A stretch of DNA of 64,000 nt. It comes from Tilletiaria anomala UBC 951 (Eukaryota; Basidiomycota; Exobasidiomycetes; Georgefischeriales; Tilletiariaceae). This document shows, piece after piece, positions 55,544 through 64,000 of the stretch (its first letter is position 1; the number at the start of each line of letters is the position of its first letter). The DNA is taken from positions 62,001-126,000 of the forward strand of contig NW_013546991.1 of the NCBI RefSeq assembly GCF_000711695.1, written 5' to 3'. The position numbers and the translations under genes were made by a program. The notes below the pieces were generated by a model, which was given only the letters and a program-made list of their open reading frames with translations, did not search any database and was not told the DNA's origin.

Positions 55544-58371
55544 TTACAATTCCTCGTGAAGGGGTGGAGAGTGCTTCGCTTGTGTTTGTTCAGTAGGCGG
55601 AGCAGAGCCAGCCTCTTCAGGGGGTGGCGGTACTTCGGGTTCCTTTGTGCCTGATGGCCCTTTGCTGCCCTCTGCCTCTCCTTCCTGCGTTGGTGATGCT
55701 TTCTTTGGCGGTCGGGTCTTTGCGATCTTTCGCTTCTTCAGCTTGCGGATTGTATCCGAGAACTTGCGCTGCCGTTTTTGCAGTTCCTCCACAAGAAAAA
55801 CTGGATCCTCGTCTATGCGTTTCTTCTTCTGCAGAGCTGCACTGGTCTCAAACCATTTTTTGTCTTTTGCTAGCGTATTTGCCAGGGTATCGAGTTCGGC
55901 CTTGCCGTATTTGCTCGAGATGCCTTCATTCAGGGCCTGTGTCAGATTCGCTTGGGCCCCCTGGACGAATGCATCTGCATCCCCAAGTACACGCAAGAAT
56001 GACTCAGATGCTTGATCTCGAAGCGAGGCTTCGGAAATGCGCGTTTCAATGGGCCGGACATGCCTCTCAAGATCGGCCCGCTTCAGCTTAAGTACGCTAA
56101 TCTCTGCCTTGTCTCCCTCACTGGCGAGGTAGATCGAGATATCGTCGACCCGCTGCTTGATCTTCTCACGCTCATCCTTCTTGCTCGCCGAGAGAACGCT
56201 CTTATCCTCGAGCAAGTCACGGACCCGGTAGATGTACCCTTCGAGCAAGTTGCGAGCTTCATCGCGCTGCGCGCGCCGCTCATTGTCCTTGTCGAGAAGG
56301 TAGAGAAGATCCTTTGACGTTTTAAGTTGCCGTGACTCCATGGGCTTGTATCCGCCTTGAGGAATTGTCTCAACTGTCAATTTGATCAGCTTGTCCTTTG
56401 CCTCCGTAAGCTTCTTGGCTGCAGTCGCCGTCGAGTTATTTCCCTCTGTGGTTTCGACTTCTGAATCGTCCGAGCCTCCTCCAGCACCGAAGAAGCTCTT
56501 CAGTGCCGCAGATAGGCCGGTCTTGACTTTTGGCTTGACGTTGAGAACGGCATTCTGAACTGCATAAGTGCCGAGGGGCTTGCTGACAAATGTCACGTTC
56601 AGCTCTGTCTTCACGCCACTGATGTCGCCGTTTGCTGTGAGATGAGCGAGAGCAGAGGAGATGCCGCTAATATTGAATAGTGCGACATCCTGGCTAAAGC
56701 CGTCGACAAGACATTCAGCGTCATTCGCATACCCGACCTGCATGACAAAGTCCTCGTGCACATTCGTTCCAGTGTAGCTCTTGAGGACCAAGTCGTTCTT
56801 GAAGCTCTGGATGCCAAACAGGACTTCCTCCTTGCCCCCATTGAGCGGGTCTCGTAGTAAAACGGGATATGGATTCGCGTCGTAGCCGCGGATGTCCTTC
56901 ATGCGGAATTGGGGATTGTACGATGCGCCATAGAAGGCGGCGCCCATCGCGGCTGCCTCGTCGGCATTGACATTTTGGGCAAACTTGCTTTCAGGGACAC
57001 CTGCCTCTCTCAGGGCAGCTTGGACAAGGGGCACACGCGTGCTGCCACCGACCAGAATGACTGAGTCGAGATCGTGAATAGAAAGATCAGCGCGCTGGAG
57101 CGCATCGCTGATCGGTTGTGTGAACCCTTTTCCGAGACCAGAGCGACGAACAGCATCCTCGAATTCTTCTCGATCGACTTTCCCACGCCAGTCCATATCC
57201 TCCGCCAGGCCTTCGACGCTAGAAGACGCCACCGCGTTGGCGCTGAGAATCTGCTTGACTCGATTACCCTCCTTGAGCAGCTTGGCCATTGCCCGGTCGT
57301 TCTGCCTCAAAGGTGTGGAGAGCGATTGACCAGCCGCCGTCTTCTCGAATTTGTCTGCTAGAATGTCTCGCACGATTAGGTCGAGCGCAAGCCCGCCTGC
57401 TTGTCTATCCCAACCGATGGAGAGGACATCAACGATGGTGGCTTCCTTTTGCGTCGAGCCAATTAAAAGCACGCTGTCGGCTTTCACCTGCTGGGTAGAG
57501 AACTCGACGATCGTTGCACGCGTAGATCCGGCACCGGCATCGTAGAACATATGTTTTTCCGGCTTTGGGAACGTTCGACTTAGCGCATACGAAGTTGCAG
57601 CTGCATGGAAATTGCGAAAGCGTTAGCGAAGAAGCATAAAGAGCGCAGGCGGGACAGCTACAACGCACCTGCAGCACCATCGCTGACCAATCGAGGTTTC
57701 ATGCCTGCTAGCTGAGCCGCATCAAAGATGGCCTGCCTCTCGGCAGCGGTAAAGTAACCTGGCACAGTAAGGACGACGTCAAGTCCGCCGAACGTGCCAA
57801 TGTTGCCTGGGTAGGTCACTTTGACATCCTCTCCTGCAGTTGCTTCAGCGAGCTGCTTCATGTGTGCTAACTGCATACCGACAAGTTCTTCGATGGAGTA
57901 AACGATATCTTGATTGTCCGCTGTCTTGAGTGTACGCAGGGCGCCGATTGCCTCGGGGCGATTGTCCGCGGCGACCAAGTCTGTGTGGTAGAGCTGTGCT
58001 TGCCGCTGCTTGACTTGTTCATTGGACAGCTCTCTTCCCAATAGTAGCTTCATCGCCGCATAAGTGTCTTTTGGGAAGCGACCGGCGGCGTTCTCTGCAT
58101 CGCTGCCGAAGAGGCGCTCATGCTGCTTCCATGCGACAACAGAGGGTACCTTGCGCTTACTGTCGCTGGACAACACGACATCGAATGGCATGCCCGGTTT
58201 AACCAAGGCCGCCTTCATGAACGCTGTACCATAGTCTATGGATACGACGCCCATGCCTGCAGCCATTGGCGCTATGAGGGCCGGGAGCATGAAAAGAGCG
58301 AGAAGCAGCGGTGCAAGGCGGGTCATACCTCTACTTTGCGTTCTTGGCGTCATGATGGACATGACGGCCAT
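55544..58371 (-). CDS. LHS1: ER lumenal Hsp70-related chaperone Lhs1/GRP170 (HYOU1)
   Basis: Large Hsp70 relative of the ER lumen, nucleotide exchange factor for Kar2/BiP and aid to protein import and folding. Minus-strand exons are 57669-58371 and 55544-57600, giving up to 919 aa. Met16 begins a strong signal peptide (MTRLAPLLLALFMLPALIAP), so translation from the upstream Mets (1, 4, 7) or Met16 is uncertain. The ATPase domain starts VVSIDYGTAFMKAALVKPG and includes FYDAGAGSTRATIVEF and VILVGGSTRVPLVQ. After the substrate-binding beta region comes an acidic/Ser-rich loop (DDSEVETTEGNN) and a long helical domain with coiled-coil character. The C-terminus is HEEL, a variant of the HDEL retrieval signal, supporting ER residence. 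A Lys/Arg tract and a Pro/Glu-rich linker precede it. Confidence 0.94.
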
Positions 58372-58828
58372 CTCGGCAAAGGTCTGAAAGCCGCGCAGAT
58401 GCTGCTACAGATGTGATGCCAAGTAGCCCCTCTCAGATACCCTTTTCTGGAATGTTAGGAGGTGTTGCATGTCGAAGCAAGAAGTACCAGGCACCAAGGT
58501 TCGAGTCTAAGGTGCGACAAGGTATGATGCCTGTCATGTTCCAGTCGGCTTGGGAGCTCCACGGTGGCACACTTCTCGAATCTTGCGGAACGCCACCAAC
58601 CCTAGTTCACCCAAAGTATCACATAAGCAAATTAGCCCCTCTCAAGTTTTGTCTATCTTCTGTGCCCTCTCTGCCAGATATAGCCAAAATCCTTTAAACT
58701 CCGTGGGATGAGTGTGCAAATATGATATGTACACTGTGAATATGAAACGTGAGGATTGACGTCGCCAAGCCCAAATCACGGGATGTACAATCTACACACG
58801 GAGGAGGCTACACAGGTTTGCGGAGTAT
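58372..58828. promoter_or_regulatory. Upstream region of LHS1
   Basis: 457 bp between the LHS1 start and the stop of EFG1. No gene seen. It must contain the LHS1 promoter; I found no obvious unfolded-protein-response element by eye. Confidence 0.35.
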
Positions 58829-60349
58829 TCAAATATCAAAAAAGTCATCCTGTAGGACTTTTTCTGATGCCTTCGCACGCTCCTTCGTAGTCCCCCGCCG
58901 TCGTCGCTTCTTGCCATCTGATACGGAGTCACTGACGGTGTGTTCCGCATTTTGCACCGTTGCTTTTTTGTCCGTACGCATATCTCCTTTTTCGACTCCA
59001 CCGCCCGTGATTGCACTGCGCTTTCTCTGTCGTCTAGGCTTTGATGTCCTTAGGCCGTCGCCTTGAACTGTGGCGGCAGATTCCGAATTCGGCTCAACCT
59101 CTGGGATGCTTGCTCCAGATGCTTGATCAGAGCTGCCTCGCTGACGTTGCCTCTTCCGAGGGGGCTTGGCTCCGCTTGCAGCGACGACACTCTCAACCTG
59201 CTTCGAAGACACATTCCGCTGTCTATCATCATCTGCGATGCCGGACTCCGAGTTCGAGGAGTCGTGTTCGTCGCTCTCGCCTCCGACCATGGGAATGACA
59301 TCGTCCTCATTCAAATCAGCATCAGAGACGGTTGTATTTGATGCAGCGTCTGCGAGAGATTGACCATGAGGGCCTTTGGCCAGTGATTTGCCCTTTATGG
59401 CATTGACTCGCTTTGCGCTGTGGTTGGATTCAGGTTCCGCGGCACGCAGTCTCTTCTCCTTGTAGCGCTCGGAAAGCGCTACCTCGGGCTGATCGGGGAG
59501 TTCTCCTGCTTCCATACGTTTCTCGACCTCCTCTTTGAATGCCAACGCGGCTGCAAGTGCCCTGCTTTGCGCCTGGGATGTACCAGCTGCACCTTTGCTA
59601 TCGCTTTGCTCTCCCGCCGCTTCAACTTGTTCGGCGGCGGATAGGAGTAGTGATACGTATTTTTGTGAGGTCGGAAAATTCTGAAATGAAGAAGTTTCTA
59701 ATGTTCAACGGGTCCATCCAGTGCACGTGTCAGTCGAGGTATTGTCACTCACGAGCACGTAATTTAGCAAAACGCGATCGTTGTATAGGTTCACTTCCGC
59801 TGCCTCCTTTGCATGCGTGTCACTCGCGAGAGTCAAAGCCTTCTTGCTCTTGCCAATTCGTCTCTCCAATTTCCGGCGCTCAAAAAATTTCACCTTGTGG
59901 TACCTTTCAGCATTCTTCTTCTCCAGCTGTACCCCTTGTGCCTTCTCCAAGTCGTTTTCCAGTGCCGCCAGGCGCCGCTCGGCCTCCAGCTTCACATTCT
60001 CGGCGAGATTCGATTTTGCAAGCAGCCTTTTTGTCTGCCGCAAGGAGGATTTGACTTGGTTGATTGATAAATGCGGCTTTGCTGCACTGCTAGCCGCAGC
60101 CGTCATCCGACCATTTTGCCCTTCGTTATATCGCCCATGATGCCGAGCGCGTTGTCCTCCACTCGGAGCAGCCTTCCAATCCCGCTTCGTACGATTTCCC
60201 CTGAATCCTGTCGATAGATGTCTGTTTGACGTTGACTTATTTGCGAGCTGGCCCTCATCTCCCTTGCCTGGATTGGAGCGGGTCACCCCAGCGCTACTGT
60301 TCACTCCTCTCTTGCGCTTTTTGCTGCTATCATCGCCCCTTTCTGTCAT
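58829..60349 (-). CDS. EFG1: rRNA-processing protein Efg1
   Basis: Nucleolar protein of the 90S pre-ribosome needed for 18S rRNA maturation. Minus-strand exons are 59753-60349 and 58829-59680, giving 482 aa. The Efg1 domain covers about residues 95-215: INQVKSSLRQTKRLLAKSNL, then an alternating charged helix through ERRLAALENDLEKAQ, then RYHKVKFFERRKLERR, with NYVL joined to NFPTSQKYVSLL across the intron. The N-terminal 90 residues are Lys/Arg/Ser/Asn-rich with nuclear-localisation-like KKRKRG. The C-terminal about 270 residues are disordered, acidic and Lys/Arg-rich (KKRRRRG near the end), longer than in yeast. It shares its theme with the Dhr2-like helicase at the other end of the window, though the two are far apart. 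Confidence 0.9.
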
Positions 60350-60997
60350 TGGACCTATTGATCTTTAGTGCACACAGCTACTGTCGGTCTCTTTTTCAGG
60401 TGTGATGAAGAGGGGGCACTGAAATCTGAAAGGTGGACACTGAGCATTGAGCCTCATGGAAGTGCTCATCAAGTGGCAAGCTTGCCGTGTGTACGATCGC
60501 GGTGGAACTTGACAAAATTTTGGATTCGGAGACGAGAGAGCAATGGGAACTGTGGTTTCGGTGCAATTCATATCACTAGCCATCACCACCCTTTCATTCT
60601 TTTGGCGCATCTCAGTTACTCTTTGGGGCAATGGGGGCGGCATTGGCTTACCATCATTTGAAACACCTCCATGGGGATCGTCACACCGCTAAGTGCGAGC
60701 CAGCACACATGACTGATACCGATGTTGCTTCTGTCTTCTCGGGGCTACCATCGGAAAATTGCAAGGAAGTAAATGAAAAGGCCGTCGCGTATTGCACAAG
60801 TGGCCTGTGTCGGGCTCCAAGGGTGACTGTACGCACTTGCTATCGTCTCACTAAAATACTACACATCAAAAGCGCGCCACGTGCGGTACGAGCGGCGATT
60901 ATAACAGACCCATTACATATACATTGGAACAACCAACTGGTCGGCAGGGTGGCCCGCAGTCAAGTAGTTTAGGAGGCGAGGGACTCGTGGTGATTGA
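60350..60997. other. Spacer between EFG1 start and SPA2 stop
   Basis: Short frames only, with no motif. It contains the EFG1 promoter and the SPA2 3' flank. Confidence 0.4.
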
Positions 60998-63900
60998 TTA
61001 CGCTCGAATGTTTTCCACATCTTCGTCGTCTTCCGCATCGTTGAGGAGCCCTTCCAGAGCCTTGAGGCCCTTTGCGACACCATAGCTTGCGCTCGCCATG
61101 TGCGTCTTGGTTGTCTTGTCAAACACTGTCAAGCTTTGCATCTCGCCGAGCTTATCGCAATTCTCCGTCAAGTTAGCAAGGATGCGCATGCCCTCCTTGT
61201 GCGTGGATGCTGGCAAGTTGTCGTTTGAGATCGCGACGATGGACGACACGATTGTGACAATCTGCGTCAAGTTTTCTCGCAGCTGGACGCCCTGCGCGCC
61301 TTCCCGGATGGCCGATAGCAGGGCCGAGATGGAGTTGAAAATTTCTTTGGTCTGAGTCTCGATGTACCCCTGAAACGAGAGAGTACCCAAGTCAGCGTTG
61401 GTAGACTGAACGGAGTTCGCGCAAATACTCACTCTTAGCTCGGCCCAATTCTCCTCCCCCGAGTCACCAGCTATAAGTGCAGACCCGGGTGAGGCATTAC
61501 TCAGCCGTCCCTTGTCACTACCAATGGTGACATTGTCAGGAGTGGTTCTCCCGCTCCCGCCATGCGCGCCGTTCGTGCCTAGCAGGCCAGGGTTTATTGG
61601 TGGTACAGCTGGAACGTTGCCAGGCGTGCTCGATGCGGACGAAACGCTATTCGCTCGCGACTTGGAGGTCCCGTTCTTCCAAGAGCCCTCACCGACGCTG
61701 TCCTTTCGTGTGACATCGGCCCTGTATCCAACGGGAGAGTATCGGCCAAAAGTGGATGGCTGGCGCGTTCGCGGCGAGAAGCGATCATCAGCTATAGCAC
61801 CAGATCCAAACTTTTCATTGGCTCGCCCGATCGTCCCACGCCGTTCACTGGTACTCGGCGAAGGTGGTTCCATTCCTGTTCGCGCAGATGCGAGTGCAGA
61901 AGTACCCGTGTGCAGAGGCTTCAGCCCGTTTTGCAGCGTCTTGGTGCCGTCCTGCGTGAATGTTGCCTCCAGCTGCGCTGCCTCGACCTTGCTGGCCTTG
62001 CGCACCTTGAGCAATTTGACCAGGTCGACAATGGTTGTCGAGACGTGGCTAGCAGCAGCGTCAAGAAGGCTGACGGGGGACATACCATGCGAGGAGGCAT
62101 GATTTCGGCAGGCAGTCATGAGGTTGTTCAGCGTTGCAGATGCCTTTGACTTGAGCGACTGCAACTGCTCGTTGTCATCATCCGAGAGCTCGGCAAGCCC
62201 ACTCTGCTCCGACTTGGCGACATCATCGGTGACGAGCGTCGTCGCGAGGACCACCGACTTCATCGCCAGTAAGACGTTGGACGGAGTCTTTGACCGCGCA
62301 GCAGCGAGAAGCTCGTCAATCGAGCTTTGGAAAGCTGTAAGGTGCACATCTGCGATGGCCCCCTTGTCCGAGGCAGGGATAAAGTCATCAGCCTTGGGAG
62401 GCTTGACGTACAACTGTGACGTCGCTTTCAGCGTCCGCAGCTCTGTCTTGGCGTTCTCGTATTTGCGTTTGTATGATTGAACTTGCTGGTTCAAGTCACG
62501 GATCACCACATTGCTCGAATCGTTTTCGGCCATCATTTCGTCGTTGCGAGTGGACAGCTCCTTAAGCTCCTCCATTAAAGAACCTACTTGCCCTTGAAGT
62601 TCCTGAACCATTTCCTCCTGTTGCGCGTACTCTTGCTGCAGAGCATCGCGCTCTTGCCGCAGCTGCTCGATTTGCGGGTCATCCGCATTCCTTCGCTCCG
62701 CTGGCTGGCGCTGCAAATTGGTATGCTCTTCTCGTAATTTGTCGAGCAGCTCGAGCGTGTCCTCCAATTCGCGATTCTTTGCTTGATATCGCTCGTCATT
62801 TTCATCACGAAGCTCCTTCGCTGAGCGGGCATGTGACTGCAGGCGTTGCATGGAAATTTCATCAACAGCAGCTCGTCGTACCATTAAACAGAGTCATGTG
62901 CTCACCTCTCGCAATTCTCCGATGATGGAGTCCTTCGCCCTCGCGTTGGCCTTGGCATCGTCCAGAGATTCTCTAAGCTCAGAGTTCTGTGATTCTAGCG
63001 TAGTGATGCGCTGCTGCAATGTGGCTATCCGAAATTCGTAGTCTGATCGCAGCCTGTCTACGCCGAGTGAAGATGGGGGTCCCTGTGAGCAATACAATAC
63101 TTTTCGTCAGCAGACAGCGCATAACGTTTGTGGAGCACTTCGTCGCATACCTCGAATTGACCTCCGCGATTCACCACGGGGCTAGCTCCGCTGGCGACAG
63201 TGCTTGCCGCATAGCCGTTCAAGAAGCCGGTACCAACCGAGCTGGTGGTGCTCATCCGGTTCCCTCTCTCGTCAGCCGGATCCTTTGAAATTTTTCGCGT
63301 GAGGGCTCCAAGCCCGCTCAACCCTCCGATTTTGCCATTGATCCCTGTAGCAGAGTCAAGCGAATCTCTCAGGCTTGCTGCATCACCATCGTCCACAAAC
63401 GATGCGCGTGGAGCGCTGTCCTGGGAGCCCGAGCGACCCAGTCCCGCCCCGATCGACTTGACATCTGCGGATTTCTCGTTTGCATAGGGAACGGCAATCT
63501 TTTCTTCGACCATCGTCGACTTGGCAGGGATGATCTCTTCTTGTTTGCTGAGCGTGGGTTGCGCCTTGACAACGTTCGAAGAGCTCCCGCTGCCCTGTGC
63601 TTGTGCCGCTGCTGCAGCGGCGGCTGCTTGAGCCTGCGCCTGCTGCTGTGCGGCTCTTTCCCGCTCTGCTTCTGCACGTTGTTGATCTCGCACAACAGCC
63701 TCGGGCCTGAACTCTTCCTTGAGCTCTGGGAAGCGTCGCTCCAGCTCAAAGAAGACATCGCTGCCGAGGTCTTTGAACCGAGTCTTTGGAAGCGTCGCTA
63801 GCTTTTGCCTTGCTTGGTTGCGCTTCGGATGGAACTCATCCCTCACTGCCAGATGTGGTTGGTGCGTGGCTGGATCCGCATTTGGATTACGCGCATTCGC

Positions 63901-64000
63901 TTGCCGTCGCATCAACTCATCGTACACGTCTGTAGAAAGCTCCGCGAATTGCTGCTTTGAAAGACGGGTCAGTTTGTCGCGCGCATTTGACCGAGGGCCG
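60998..64000 (-). CDS. SPA2: Polarity scaffold Spa2 (C-terminal part; 5' end beyond the window)
   Basis: Scaffold of the polarisome at bud tips and hyphal apices, recruiting formin and MAP-kinase pathway parts. Visible minus-strand exons are 63151-64000 (open to the right), 62906-63082, 62836-61433 and 61369-60998; coding length remains in frame throughout. The upstream piece contains two Spa2-homology (GIT/SHD) repeats: ARDKLTRLSKQQFAELSTDV, then ARQKLATLPKTRFKDLGSDV. A Gln/Ala-rich stretch, a disordered Ser/Gly region and a long coiled coil (exons 63082-62580) follow. The C-terminal helical domain (YIETQTKEIFNSISALLSAI, AISNDNLP) corresponds to the conserved GIT1-C-like region. Intron 61370-61432 is 63 nt, in frame and stop-free. 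The intron 62837-62905 is placed at GTGAGC...CTGCAG because the alternative would be only 34 nt long. Confidence 0.9.

Noticed and set aside
62871-62905. A 34-nt intron in SPA2
   Set aside because: Too short for a fungal intron; the acceptor at 62837-62839 gives a normal 69-nt intron in the same frame.
1-64000. Transposons, virus-like elements, CRISPR arrays, bacterial-type operons
   Set aside because: No terminal repeats with a transposase or polymerase frame, no regularly spaced repeats, and all intact genes carry fungal introns or fungal family signatures.

Overview
The window reads as nuclear chromosomal DNA of a fungus, most likely a basidiomycete; smut-like Ustilaginomycotina is my guess, inferred from gene content and style and not proven. 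Supporting signs are many short introns (about 60-100 nt, GTGAGT-like donors, CAG acceptors), GC-rich third codon positions, dense genes on both strands, and fungal families: Ste6-type ABC exporter, Spa2, Lhs1, Efg1, UapA-type permease and Dur3. I see no transposon, virus-like element, CRISPR array, rRNA or tRNA gene. Exon coordinates were worked out by eye from splice sites, reading-frame continuity and family conservation. Every complete intron-containing gene listed as a CDS sums to a whole number of codons.

Layout. 0-5.5 kb: the 3' end of a gene entering from the left, then a long gene-poor stretch with one decayed low-complexity gene (about 3.2-4.7 kb). 5.5-18.6 kb: DHR2/DHX33-like RNA helicase (+), sorbitol/L-arabinitol-type dehydrogenase (-), mitochondrial Rho GTPase Gem1/Miro (-), GMP synthase GUA1 (+), and an unrecognised helical-repeat-like protein (-). 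18.6-22.9 kb: two host pseudogenes, a peroxisomal acyl-CoA oxidase and an NmrA-like oxidoreductase. 22.9-33.3 kb: a Ste6-like full ABC transporter and a CRAL-TRIO (Sec14-like) protein, both on the minus strand. 33.3-43.1 kb: a uric acid/xanthine permease and a Dur3-type urea transporter, divergently arranged around 2.7 kb containing GATA-type sites. 43.3-50.4 kb: nicotinate phosphoribosyltransferase (-), malic enzyme (+), flavocytochrome b2 L-lactate dehydrogenase (-). 52.9-64 kb: a small secreted protein (+), ribokinase, Lhs1/GRP170 ER chaperone, rRNA-processing Efg1 and the C-terminal part of polarity protein Spa2 (all -).

How the genes relate. Most are unrelated housekeeping neighbours arranged tail-to-tail (GUA1 and its neighbour are 40 bp apart) or head-to-head. 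Two themes stand out. The permease/Dur3 pair would import purines and urea, the two ends of purine catabolism, from a shared upstream region. Malic enzyme, L-lactate dehydrogenase and nicotinate phosphoribosyltransferase all touch pyruvate or NAD metabolism. The most useful leads are the nitrogen-scavenging pair, the acyl-CoA oxidase pseudogene, alternative C-termini and stop-free introns, very small exons (9 and 20 coding nt), the hidden presequence candidate of the lactate dehydrogenase, and a secreted effector-like protein. I did not find a clearly new multi-gene system.
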